A DNA stretch of 64,000 bases, from assembly GCF_001658005.1 (NCBI RefSeq), contig NZ_CP015987.1, positions 124,001 through 188,000 on the forward strand. The letters run 5' to 3'. The stretch is from Sphingobium sp. EP60837 (GTDB taxonomy: Bacteria; Pseudomonadota; Alphaproteobacteria; Sphingomonadales; Sphingomonadaceae). The translations under genes were made by a program, and so were the position numbers. Under the pieces are notes generated by a model, which saw nothing but the letters and a program-made list of their open reading frames with translations, did no database searches and was not told where the DNA came from. Positions 52,313 to 61,382 of this stretch are shown here, piece after piece. Within the stretch, counting starts at the first letter, position 1. Each line of letters starts with the position of its first letter.

Positions 52313-53527
52313 ATGCAGGTCGATTTCGGCTACCGCTTCGACAGGGACCTCGCTCTCCATAAGCAAGCAGTCGCGGTAAGGACGCGACTTGCGGAGTTTT
52401 ATGCGGGGGAGATCCGCAGCTCGCAGGCTGTCTCGCGCATCGAGTTCTACCCGGTATCCCGTGTGGGGAAGAGCGGCAGCGAGGTTTTCTACTGCGACAT
52501 ATGGGTACCCGGAGTCGGCTTCCCTCGACGGCATATCGCTAAGTTTCAGGACTGTAAGCGCACGGCGGAAGAGTACCGTGCGGCACTCGATGCACGCCAC
52601 GCGCAACTCTGCTCGGAGGTTTCGCACTTCCTTGACGAAGACGCCGACCTTGGGCTCATCGTCTATGATCTGGCGCGGGCGCGAAATCACAGGGAGTTCC
52701 GCGGGGTTTTTCTCGACACCGATGTGCCGGACGAATTCTGCGCGAACGCGCTGTCGGCTGGGCTGAAGGACGTTGGCAGGTTTCCGAACGACCAGGCTCC
52801 CCGCCGTACCGTCCACGAGGATTTCAAAGACTACATAGAACGCCGCACCAACCCGATCGGCAAGCTGCAAGCGCTGGCGAAGGCAAGGGTCGACTGGCAT
52901 CCCCTGTCCTCTGCGGCCACGGAGATCCTCGCCGCCCTTTCCGAGATCAACGCCCGAGCCGACCATGTGGTGCTCCCGCATCTGGTGCACGGCGATCTGC
53001 ACGCGCGTAACCTGATGGTCGACGCGGAAAACGCTCACTCGACCGAGCTGATCGATTTCGACTGGGTCCATTACGGCCACCCGGCCAAGGACCTTGTGCT
53101 CATGGAAGCCACGCTCAAGTACATGCTGCTTCCTGAACTAGTGCAGAAGCGGCTAGGCAAGCAGGGAAGCCTATCGATGGAGGCCGTGGCGGAGTTCGAG
53201 GACGTGCTCGCAGCGAATTGCTTCGACCTACCGGACCCGTCTGTTCTCCAGTCTCGCATGGCTGACCTTCTCAAGGACGGGAACGGCGGCACTACGCTAG
53301 AGGCTCCGATCCTCCGCACATACAGGTGCCTCGTCTCGATCCGCACCGCGGCCAAGAAAGTCCTACACGACTACTGCGGACGTGTCGGTGGCACAGCAGG
53401 GGCCGAACGCGAGTATATGACAGCGTTGTTCATGGTCACCATCGGGCTTTTCGGCTTCCAGGAAACCGAACGATTCTGGGCGTTGGCCGGGCTGCATCGG
53501 CTCGTCTCGGAGGTCTCCACGCAGTGA
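52313..53527 (+). CDS. Aminoglycoside phosphotransferase-fold kinase
   Basis: 404 residues. The kinase C-lobe is clear: catalytic loop LVHGDLHARNLMVD (His226-Gly-Asp228, Asn233) and metal-binding LIDFDWVHYGHPAKD (Asp248, Asp250). The N-lobe is less typical, with HIAKFQD as a likely ATP-Lys strand. The C-terminal ~120 residues are helical. Relatives phosphorylate small molecules such as antibiotics, choline or sugars; the substrate here is unknown. Start ATG at 52313 just after the HIT stop (TGAGCATG). GTGA overlap couples it to the next gene. Confidence 0.75.
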   Translation: MQVDFGYRFDRDLALHKQAVAVRTRLAEFYAGEIRSSQAVSRIEFYPVSRVGKSGSEVFYCDIWVPGVGFPRRHIAKFQDCKRTAEEYRAALDARHAQLCSEVSHFLDEDADLGLIVYDLARARNHREFRGVFLDTDVPDEFCANALSAGLKDVGRFPNDQAPRRTVHEDFKDYIERRTNPIGKLQALAKARVDWHPLSSAATEILAALSEINARADHVVLPHLVHGDLHARNLMVDAENAHSTELIDFDWVHYGHPAKDLVLMEATLKYMLLPELVQKRLGKQGSLSMEAVAEFEDVLAANCFDLPDPSVLQSRMADLLKDGNGGTTLEAPILRTYRCLVSIRTAAKKVLHDYCGRVGGTAGAEREYMTALFMVTIGLFGFQETERFWALAGLHRLVSEVSTQ

Positions 53528-54564
53528 CCACGCTCGCCGATCTCGGGGAGATGCAACTCATCGACCAAGTGCTGCTGCCCGGGGTGAGCGGTGCCTTGAA
53601 GGGGGACGACTGCGCGCTGGTGCTAGTCGATGGGGCGGCCGTGCTCTGGTCAATCGATCCATGCCCGATCCCCGTCGCCGATTTGCTAGGATGTTGCACG
53701 CCGGAGGCCTGGGGATGCTTAGCGGCTACGATCAACCTGTCCGACATCGCGGCTTGCGGTGGACGGCCAATCGGGCTGTTGGCCTCCCTCGAACTACCCG
53801 ATGATACCGACATCAGTTTCGTGGAACGGTTCCAGGCTGGCCTGCTTGCGACTCTGGCAGCCAGCGGCGCCCAACTGCTCGGCGGCAACGTGAAGTCCTC
53901 TGCTCGCTTTTCGGTTACGGGCTCAGTTCTGGGAAGAGCCGGCGCGAGACCAGTCACTCGCCGGATCGCCGCATCTGAATGTGGCGTATACGTGATTGGC
54001 AGCAGCGGATCGTTTTGGGCGGCCGTCGCCGGCCAGAACGCGGGTTGGGCCGAAGGAGGCGTGCCCGGAGAGGAACTTCTAATGCCGGCCCTTCTCGCAC
54101 CGGTCGCGCAGACCCAGGCGGGCGCAATACTGAGCGGCTTGCCGTTTGACGTGGCTTGCATGGACTGTTCCGACGGAGTTGGAAGCGCGGTTCAGCAGCT
54201 TGCGATCGCCAACAACATAGACATTCTTCTTGACAACGAGCCGGCGTGGACTGTGGGAGCCGGCGTCCGAGACGCCCTCGCGGCGACCGGCCACGCCATC
54301 GACAACGCGTGCTACCTATTCGGCGACTGGCAGCTCGCATGCGTCGTCGCCTGTGCCGACCAGGCGGCATTCGAGAAGGCATTGCGCGATGTTCCGCTCA
54401 CTCGACTTGGGAAGGGGGTAGGCGGCTCAGGCAACGTGCAAACCCACGACGGGAGGAAGTTTGCTCCTCACGTCATGAACAAGAACTTTGCAGGAGGGTA
54501 CAACTCGGTACGGTGCATCGAAGACCTCATCGGCCGCTTTTTGGAGACACCGGCACTCTGCTGA
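53524..54564 (+). CDS. ThiL/AIR-synthase-like ATP-dependent kinase
   Basis: 346 residues with the ThiL fold: GDD at 27-29 (ALKGDDCALV), INLSDIAACGGRPIGLLASL (ThiL has NLSDLAAMGA), LLGGNVKSS, where ThiL has GGD, and a central MDCSDGVGSAVQQLA. It probably transfers phosphate from ATP to a phosphorylated heterocycle or similar substrate, but the changed GGN loop and the setting argue against housekeeping thiamine-phosphate kinase. GTG start at 53524 overlaps the kinase stop. End of the cassette; the next gene is convergent. Confidence 0.75.
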   Translation: MTTLADLGEMQLIDQVLLPGVSGALKGDDCALVLVDGAAVLWSIDPCPIPVADLLGCCTPEAWGCLAATINLSDIAACGGRPIGLLASLELPDDTDISFVERFQAGLLATLAASGAQLLGGNVKSSARFSVTGSVLGRAGARPVTRRIAASECGVYVIGSSGSFWAAVAGQNAGWAEGGVPGEELLMPALLAPVAQTQAGAILSGLPFDVACMDCSDGVGSAVQQLAIANNIDILLDNEPAWTVGAGVRDALAATGHAIDNACYLFGDWQLACVVACADQAAFEKALRDVPLTRLGKGVGGSGNVQTHDGRKFAPHVMNKNFAGGYNSVRCIEDLIGRFLETPALC

Positions 54565-54640
54565 GGTGGCCCGATGATTGATCGCGCCGCGCTCGGCGCT
54601 CTGGACCCACGCTCGAAGTGGATATTCCCGTGAGCGACCT

Positions 54641-55774
54641 TTAAAGGCTATCCAAGCGACCGTTTGCGCGTTCGGGCGGCAGCGACTGGAACCGTGATGG
54701 GGCAGCTGAGGCCTTTTTCATCGCACGATCATCTGGCATGACGGAACTCACGATTCCAAGACGCAGCAAGGTCTCACTCAAGCGCTTTAGCGTGGTGTAT
54801 GGCGCGCAGCTTCCGCCGTATGCTGCTTTGAAGGTTTCCCAGTTTTCGGCGATGGCGGCAGCTAGTGCTTCTTCATGTCCGGCTGGAACTGTCCTTAGAG
54901 CAATAACGCAATCAGACAGAACAGCTTCATAGCTAGGCAGTTGAACGATCTTGTCCTTCGACGGGCGTCCTACGCGCGGGATCAATACTGCAGGTCCGTG
55001 CACTCGCCGGCGCTCAGCGGAGGCCATCCGCTTCGTGGGTGCTAGACACCTCTCCCTCATGTCGGTTGTATGAATGAAACGTGGCCCCGTTTTGGTTTCG
55101 ACATAGTCGTGGACCGAGAGCGAACCTCGAGACATTTCGACAGCGTAAGGCCGGAGGGAGACAAGCAACGGCTTCTCGACCGCCGACATGGGCTGCCGCG
55201 CCGTTCGCGATATTCGCAATACAGTCACTGTGACGGCATGAGACCGGAACGCATCCTTTCGTACTTCGCCGATTTGTTCGACGCTACCCCAAGCGCGGAT
55301 CGCGTCAATCAACTCGGCATCGCGTTCACTCACCAGCACTGAAGCTGGGAGGATCGCGATCAACTCGCCGTCGATCGCGAGATATTTTAGGGCGCGCGCG
55401 ACAAAAGCCAGGGCCTTACTCGCCGAGTAGCTTTGTCCCGCGACGGAGGCTTGGAACCGAGTATTCCCACGACACGAGAACGGTGGATTGAGTAAAATTA
55501 GGCTGAAAATCTGGCCTTCGAGATCACTGTCGGCGCTGTCCGCAAGTAAGTCATGAACCTTAGCCTCGCAACGCGCTAAACCAGCGCCAATCGACAGGAC
55601 AGCGGTCTCATCGATGTCCGAGCCAAATAGCCGAGCATGGGGCCACCGCTCGGCGGCCGCTCGAAGCAACGCGCCGTCGCCAGCAGCGAAGTCAGCAATC
55701 GAAGCCGGAGCGTCAAGCGAAGATGCCGCCGTGAGAAACCGCGCGAGATCTGCAGGGGTATAGATCGCATCCAT
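54641..55774 (-). CDS. N6-adenine DNA methyltransferase of the PRTase/ATPase operon
   Basis: 377 residues. SAM-binding ADFAAGDGALLRAAAERW, acidic SDID loop and the catalytic LNPPFSCRG mark an N6-adenine (gamma-type) methyltransferase. The C-terminal half (VLIPRVGRPSKDK, then TTLKRLSETLLRLG) looks like a target-recognition part. No restriction endonuclease is adjacent. It starts with a TGATG overlap to the upstream gene, as the last gene of a four-gene unit. It could mark self DNA for the other three proteins. Confidence 0.82.
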   Translation of the reverse strand: MDAIYTPADLARFLTAASSLDAPASIADFAAGDGALLRAAAERWPHARLFGSDIDETAVLSIGAGLARCEAKVHDLLADSADSDLEGQIFSLILLNPPFSCRGNTRFQASVAGQSYSASKALAFVARALKYLAIDGELIAILPASVLVSERDAELIDAIRAWGSVEQIGEVRKDAFRSHAVTVTVLRISRTARQPMSAVEKPLLVSLRPYAVEMSRGSLSVHDYVETKTGPRFIHTTDMRERCLAPTKRMASAERRRVHGPAVLIPRVGRPSKDKIVQLPSYEAVLSDCVIALRTVPAGHEEALAAAIAENWETFKAAYGGSCAPYTTLKRLSETLLRLGIVSSVMPDDRAMKKASAAPSRFQSLPPERANGRLDSL

Positions 55775-56730
55775 CACGCAGCCGCTCGACGTGAGGGCGG
55801 CAGGAAGTCCGAGACTCCGTAGACAAGGCAGCGCGCTGCGCCGGTGGTGCGCCCGACTTTTCGCTTCACGTTATCATAGACAATCTCAACATCCTCGGCG
55901 TGCGCGATGGCAAAAAGGATGGCGCCCAAGGCGTGGGGCTTTGTCCCGATTAAACCAACTTTAATCTGCTGGGACGGATGCCGATTGCGGATTTCTTCAA
56001 GAACGTAATACAAACTGAACGGGCAGTTGGATCGGGCAAAACGCAGATTTCTGGTTGCTTTGTACTTTTCCAGCGGCGCAGCATTCCCGAGGTACGCGTC
56101 AAGCGGATAATGCGGACGGAAGCCCGGCACACCGATTATCGGATAGATTTTCTTCGCAAGGGGCTGCACTTCATTCAGCATGTGGGAGAAACGAACCCCC
56201 TCGAACCCCAAGAGGGGAACAAAGCAAATATCCTCCTCCGTGCGGTCATCGAGAGACGCAAATAGCGGGATTGGAGCGATGCCATCTATACGCTCGCTGA
56301 GATCATATATCTGTCCCGCGTCCGGTGAGGGCGCTTCGCTATAACTTTCGGGCTCGAGATAGATTACGCGGAACTGGCGCCCTGCCTCCAGGCATATTCT
56401 AACCAGCGGCGCCCAGGTTGCGTGGCTCAAGCCGGTAATATCGAGATAGATTGTTCCGTCGCCTAAAGCAGCCACGAATTCTTCAAGCGGCGCTCGCCTT
56501 CGGGTAGGGACGCGCTCGTAACCCGCAATGTTGGTCTCGAATGTTCCTTGCTCGCCGTCCCTGATCTCAACGAAACGCACGCTCGTTGCCCTCTTAACTA
56601 GCGACAGCGCGAACTCGCTTCGCGGCTCGGACGTCACTCCATAAAGATAGCTCGATCCTTCCGCGGGTTCAAACCGCGATGGATCTTCGAAATCACGGGT
56701 AAAGAGGGGCCGCTCACTAATCGGCGACAT
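55774..56730 (-). CDS. Unrecognised Rossmann-like protein of the PRTase/ATPase operon
   Basis: 318 residues without a family I can name. The first half alternates strands and helices as in Rossmann or CARF-like folds: YLYGVTSEPRSEFALSL, TIYLDITGLSHATWAPLVRI, RVIYLEPESYSEAP. The second half contains LLGFEGVRFSHMLN, then KVGLIGTKPHALGAILFAI and a final VKRKVGRTTGAARCLVYGV. It might sense a ligand or nucleic acid. ATG at 56730 has GAGGG before it and overlaps the ATPase gene by 14 bases; the start of the methyltransferase overlaps its stop. The coupling shows it belongs to the system. Confidence 0.7.
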   Translation of the reverse strand: MSPISERPLFTRDFEDPSRFEPAEGSSYLYGVTSEPRSEFALSLVKRATSVRFVEIRDGEQGTFETNIAGYERVPTRRRAPLEEFVAALGDGTIYLDITGLSHATWAPLVRICLEAGRQFRVIYLEPESYSEAPSPDAGQIYDLSERIDGIAPIPLFASLDDRTEEDICFVPLLGFEGVRFSHMLNEVQPLAKKIYPIIGVPGFRPHYPLDAYLGNAAPLEKYKATRNLRFARSNCPFSLYYVLEEIRNRHPSQQIKVGLIGTKPHALGAILFAIAHAEDVEIVYDNVKRKVGRTTGAARCLVYGVSDFLPPSRRAAA

Positions 56731-58588
56731 AGAAACCCTCAAAGAGTCGAAGCTGATCAGGAAGCGGATAATCCTCTTCGCCTCTATTGTTCTGCCGGAG
56801 GATCTGGCGGATGCCTGTCTTTGGCTCCCTCACAAGTGTCATCAGCTGGTTTGGTGTCAGCCTAAGCTTACGTTTTCGGCGATAGCTGAAGACGAAGAAC
56901 GCTGAGTAGATCGGATGAACCGAATAGTCGTAGCCCTTTAGATCGAGGTCAGTCCGCTTGTTCGCGACGCTGCGAACCAGAGCGAGATGCATGACAGCTG
57001 CCGACAACAGCTTTTCCGCTTCACCAAGTGGTGCGTCCTCGGGCAAAGTGAACTGTGTTACCTCAGGAGTATGTCCTTCAGGTTCGCTTGCCAGCACTTC
57101 GAACACGCGACCCAACCCCAGCAGAAGCTTGGTTAGCTGGGCGCCATGAACTGAAAGCCCCTCCAGCTCCGTGAGATTCTTGCGGCCAACCAACGTCGCC
57201 GCTTGTGTTTGAAGTTCCGGGCGAATGGGATCGCCGGCCACGCTTTTCTCGTCTCTTTTTTGAAGCAGAAGCGCTTGGCCGACCAGCTCGAGTAAGTATC
57301 GAATGTTGCCGCCTGCCATCAGCGTAAATGTGCGCCAACCCGCATAGTATTTGCGGATGCCGGGGCGGCGGCGCCTCAATGTGAAAAGCAATGGGAATTT
57401 GTAGTTTCCCAGCCTTTCTTCCCAAGCCTTCGGCTGCAGCTCCCGTTCGTTAAACACGGCCGCAATCGAAACTTTCTGGGAGCGCGCCCAGAAATCCACG
57501 AGAGCCAAATCGAGCGGTTGCATCGACTTGGCTTCTTCCAGCCAGACCGGACAGTCGATCTCAACATGCTTGATTATGCGTGCGGCATGTTCCTGCACGC
57601 CTAAGAGATCTGCTTCTTCCTCAGGTGTCAATGTTGGTAGTATTCGAGAAATATCGAGGCTCGTTGGAAAGTCCTTCGCCACGTGCGCTCTGAGATTGCA
57701 GACTTCGGCAGCGAAGGTTACAAACTGTTCGCCTTCCAAGCGCCGCTCAATATCTATGCGCTCATAATCAGCAGGGCTGATCAGCTGTTCATTTTCGTTG
57801 AGAGTACTGCGCTTTCTCCAGCCAAGATCACGTACGCCAATCTTGAACGTGTAGTGCGGTCCGCAATGTTTTATCAGCGTGTTGAGAACAACCTGCTGAT
57901 AATCGAGCAGGTTCTCGAATTCATCAACGATGAAAAAGAGGTTTTTTCCCAAAAATTGAGGTAGCTCGAGAACCGCCTGACACAGGTCGTCGATCGCTTG
58001 GCCCTGCAGCGACAGCGGGGGCAAGGCGGTAGGATCAAGATTGTTGAGAAAGGCCTCGAACCGGCGTCGTCCACGATGAATGTTCTTAAGCAGCTGGGCC
58101 TGATCGTCGGCTAGATCGAGATAGAGGGAATCTGCCACATCCTGACACACTGACGTTGGCAGCGCAGCCCCAACCGGCGCGTGTTTGGCATGCCAATTCA
58201 GGAACTCGACCACCTGCCCGCAGAAGACCAGATTGAGGTAATGCGCGAAGACCCGCTCCCACTGGCGATCGGTAAGCTCATCACCGCGAAATGCAGTCAC
58301 TCGGTTCGTGTTCACCCGGTAATAGAAGCCGTAATAAGGCCATTGACTGATCGTTGCAGTGTCGTGCTTCTCAAGCTCGAACCGCCCTTCGTAGGACAGG
58401 CATCGCAGGACGGTCGTTTTTCCCGTCCCTCGCCCGCCGACCAATATGCAGGGGCGTGGCGTTTCCAGCTCGGGGTAGTAAGTAGGCTTGGTAAAAAGCT
58501 TGAAGAGCGCGTCTTTGAGCCATTCGGCACGATAGATGCCAAAAGGATCGGCGAGTGCGTCGTCTTCCACAGATAGATCGCTAATCAC
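56717..58588 (-). CDS. ORC/CDC6-like P-loop ATPase of the PRTase operon
   Basis: 623 residues. AAA+/STAND-like ATPase: Walker A ILVGGRGTGKTTVLRC (Lys57) and Walker B NLFFIVDEFENLLD (Asp222-Glu223), then IGVRDLGWRKR as a possible sensor. The layout resembles the ORC-CDC6-like ATPases that accompany PRTase domains in predicted conflict systems. The C-terminal 300 residues have helical and winged-helix-like parts (HPIYSAFFVFSYRRKRKLRLT). GTG start overlaps the PRTase stop (GTGA). It probably senses an invader or controls the effector by ATP hydrolysis. Confidence 0.8.
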   Translation of the reverse strand: MISDLSVEDDALADPFGIYRAEWLKDALFKLFTKPTYYPELETPRPCILVGGRGTGKTTVLRCLSYEGRFELEKHDTATISQWPYYGFYYRVNTNRVTAFRGDELTDRQWERVFAHYLNLVFCGQVVEFLNWHAKHAPVGAALPTSVCQDVADSLYLDLADDQAQLLKNIHRGRRRFEAFLNNLDPTALPPLSLQGQAIDDLCQAVLELPQFLGKNLFFIVDEFENLLDYQQVVLNTLIKHCGPHYTFKIGVRDLGWRKRSTLNENEQLISPADYERIDIERRLEGEQFVTFAAEVCNLRAHVAKDFPTSLDISRILPTLTPEEEADLLGVQEHAARIIKHVEIDCPVWLEEAKSMQPLDLALVDFWARSQKVSIAAVFNERELQPKAWEERLGNYKFPLLFTLRRRRPGIRKYYAGWRTFTLMAGGNIRYLLELVGQALLLQKRDEKSVAGDPIRPELQTQAATLVGRKNLTELEGLSVHGAQLTKLLLGLGRVFEVLASEPEGHTPEVTQFTLPEDAPLGEAEKLLSAAVMHLALVRSVANKRTDLDLKGYDYSVHPIYSAFFVFSYRRKRKLRLTPNQLMTLVREPKTGIRQILRQNNRGEEDYPLPDQLRLFEGFYVAD

Positions 58589-59517
58589 AGGCGCCGCACC
58601 AGCGGTGTCCAGCCGCTATTGTCGGTGAAGAAAAGGGGAAGGTTGGCGTCCGGAACGGAGTGTTGGAACGCGAGCGCCAGCCCAAGCTTGTGGAAGCCTC
58701 GCCAATCTAATTCACCGCCATTGTCCTGGTCATAGCCCAAGCGCCGGCCCACTCTCTCCACGAAAGCTATGCCCTCAGCGCGGATCGAATCGGGCCAGAG
58801 TAGTGAGTGCGGATCGGCAAGCGAATATCGCTCAGGGATCACGTTTCCGGCTGAGATCCTCAGTTGAGGAACATGGCGGCTGATCCTGCGGCGCCCATAT
58901 TCGGTCGTCATGGCGTTGCAATAATAGAACGTGGCACGGGTTGCTGCGGCATGCGGCGTAGTCTCAAGCCTCTCGAACGATGTCGAGCCGGAAGCGTGGC
59001 TATAAGACCGCCGCCATGTCTTCAGGAATTGCTCCCCCGAACCGACAAAATCATCGACAAAGACGACTGGCCCACTAAATCCGTTCGCCAGCCTTTCAAT
59101 CACCTCTCGCGGTTCGAAGAGCTGGTTCTGATCGATGCCGATGGCTTGCCGAGCCTTCCTAGCGAAAAGCCAGCCGCTGTCGGACGGGTTTGGATCCTCC
59201 CCTTGGACGATAGTGATAAGCGCTCTTCCGCAGAACTCTCTCCAACGCGCCGACGCGTCAGCGAATGTTTCGAGATCATCGGCCAGAAAATTGGACAGAT
59301 TTTGAAACGCTGACCGAAATAGCTGATCGACCAAGTGATCGGCAAGGAACGTAAAGCGGCTAAGCAATATCAAGGCGTAGCCTCGTTCGGCTTCAGAAAA
59401 ATTCGCAAGCCAGCCTTCGGGGTCGATTTTCGTCTGCTCCCAAGCGCCAAAATCGACCAAGCGACCGCAGGCCTCTAGCACGTTGGCTTCATCAGGAAAT
59501 ACGTGTGGGATCGTCAT
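58585..59517 (-). CDS. PRTase-like conflict-system protein (PRTase-CE type)
   Basis: 310 residues. The PRPP-binding loop of phosphoribosyltransferases is plain in GPVVFVDDFVGSGEQFLKTW (150-168). The C-terminus ends FQHSVPDANLPLFFTDN and GWTPLVRRL, which matches the end pattern I associate with PRTase-CE proteins of predicted biological conflict systems. The N-terminal 100 residues are helical. It is the first gene of the leftward four-gene unit, ATG at 59517. Such proteins may make or break nucleotides as an effector against phage; that role is predicted, not shown. Confidence 0.78.
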   Translation of the reverse strand: MTIPHVFPDEANVLEACGRLVDFGAWEQTKIDPEGWLANFSEAERGYALILLSRFTFLADHLVDQLFRSAFQNLSNFLADDLETFADASARWREFCGRALITIVQGEDPNPSDSGWLFARKARQAIGIDQNQLFEPREVIERLANGFSGPVVFVDDFVGSGEQFLKTWRRSYSHASGSTSFERLETTPHAAATRATFYYCNAMTTEYGRRRISRHVPQLRISAGNVIPERYSLADPHSLLWPDSIRAEGIAFVERVGRRLGYDQDNGGELDWRGFHKLGLALAFQHSVPDANLPLFFTDNSGWTPLVRRL

Positions 59518-59762
59518 GTTTCTCGAAGTAGCGCAAAAATAGGATGTTGGCAGCAGACATTAACGGGTGGAATCGGCAGCGCAAGGCCATCCTATGCGTC
59601 GCTGTTCATCCTGCCGAAACGGCTGCCGCTTCGCGCCGAAGCCTGAACCCGGCTAGGATCCTTGCGCACGAATACCCGCCCTTTCGTAAATCGCCCGACG
59701 AGCGGCAGGTCGTGGGAACAACAGGCATTTAAGGCCCTGCTGCCGAACGGCGTATGTTGGTC

Positions 59763-61275
59763 GATAGTGTTGAAAAACTCAGCCTTGCAGTAGTCGCAAA
59801 GTCCTGATTCACTGGGTCTGTCGTTGGGAGACAGGCTGATGATGGGTGCTCGAGCGGTGATGCAGGAGGCGCTGTTTTACAGCTTCAGCCTGGAGGACCA
59901 TGTGCCGCAAAGTCACCTGCTGCGGGCCGTTGACCGCTTTGTGGACCTGAACGGTATCCGGGAGAAACTGCGACCATTCTATAGCGAGACGCGCCGCCCT
60001 TCGATTGATCCCGACCTCATGATCCGGATGCTGCCATTGGTTATTGCGTTAGCATCCGGTCAGAACGGCGCCTCTGCGAGGAAGTGCATCTTAATCTTGC
60101 CTATCGCTGGTTTTGCCGCCTCGGCCTTGACGGAGCGGTGCCGGATCATTCGACGTTCTCCAAGAACCGCCACGGCCGCTTTCGGGATAGCGATCTGTTG
60201 CGGGACCTGTTCGAGATGACGGTCACGCGCTGTATCGAGGAGGGATTGGTCGGTGGCGAGGGCTTTGCCGTCGACGCCAGCCTGATCAAGGCCGAAGCGA
60301 ACCGCCAGCGAGGTGTGCCCGGCGAGGAAGGCTTGCCCCCGGACATCGGCAACCATGCAGCCCGGGAGTATCTGGAGGTGCTCGATGCGGCAGCGTTCGG
60401 CGCGGCATCGCCCGTCACGCCCAAATATCTGTCACCTGTCGATCCTGCAGCGCGCTGGACAAGCGCTCATGGCGGACAAGCCTTCTTCGCTTACAGCACC
60501 AATTATCTCATCGATTTGGAAAACGCCGTAATTGTTGATGTTGAAGCCACCACGGCCATTCGCCCCGCCGAGGTGACGGCGCAGCGACCGATGATTGATA
60601 GGACGCAGGAACGCTTTGGCATTTGGCCACAGCGCCTGGCCGCCGATACTGGTAATGGCGATGCCGCCAATATCGCCTGGCTTGTCCATGAGCGCGGCAT
60701 CGAACCGCATATTCCCATTTTCGATCATGCGGGCCGCCGGACTGGAAGCTACCATCGCACTGAGTTCCGCTACGACCATCAAAATGATCTTTATGTATGT
60801 CCCGGCGGCAAAGAGTTGTTCCCGCGCCGCAAGAACTATGCGATCCCACCGCCTGACGTCGATCAGGACGGGTTCATCCGCTATCGCGCCAGTAAACATG
60901 ACTGCGATGCCTGCGCTCTCAAGCCGCAATGCTGCCCGGGTCAGCCCAACCGAAAAGTGATCCGATCAATCCACGAGGGGGCACGGGATCTGGCAAGAGA
61001 TTTGTCCAAAACCGACGCCTATGTCACCTCCCGCCGCGAGCGGAAAAGGTTCAGATGCTGTTCGCCCACCTCTAACGCATCCTCAAGCTCGACCGCTTGC
61101 GCCTGCGAGGACCAAATGGTGCAAAAGACGAGTTCCTCCTGGCAGCCACGGCACAAAACCTCCGTAAACTGGCAAAGCTCGTACCGATCTATCCAGCAAC
61201 CAGTCCCGCATGAGGCGGCGTCCAGCTTCACTCCAAAATCCGCGAACGAAAATCCCGGACTTCTTCAACACTATC
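59763..61275 (+). mobile_element. Decayed IS1182-family insertion sequence with 4-bp target duplication
   Basis: A 1513-bp element. Its left end GATAGTGTTGAAAAACTC and right end (reverse complement GATAGTGTTGAAGAAGTC) are inverted repeats with 16 of 18 matches. The target sequence GGTC occurs on both sides (59759-59762 and 61276-61279), as the 4-bp duplication made on insertion. The encoded transposase is broken by two frameshifts and a stop, so the element cannot move by itself. The 245 bases from the PRTase gene to the left end hold no gene. Confidence 0.85.
59839..61213 (+). pseudogene. IS1182-family transposase, frameshifted
   Basis: Begins with MMGARAVMQEALFYSFSLED and SHLLRAVDRFVDLNGIREKL. 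A 1-base loss near 60034 (after RMLP) changes frame; the reading goes on as VHLNLAYRWFCRLGLDG, DHSTFSKNRHGRF, DFA-type VDASLIKAEA, AADTGNGDAANIAWL and KTDAYVTSRRERK. A second 1-base loss near 61047 and a stop TAA at 61073-61075 destroy the C-terminus, where the original ended LLAATAQNLRKLAKLVPI. The catalytic DDE core is split by the first shift, so it is inactive. Confidence 0.9.
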
Positions 61276-61382
61276 GGTCGAGATCTGCCGGAAAAGCGGA
61301 CTGTCGGCAGCTAGGGATTGAAAATTTGGCTCTGAGCGACCGATAAGGGTCGAACTTCGCCTGCCCTGGCTCCATAACACCT

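Noticed and set aside
51669..54564. Reading the cassette as thiamine biosynthesis or antibiotic resistance
   Set aside because: No other thi gene is nearby, and the kinase matches only the general fold, so neither name is justified.
59544..59732. 62-codon plus frame between the PRTase gene and the IS
   Set aside because: No ribosome binding site and no family pattern.
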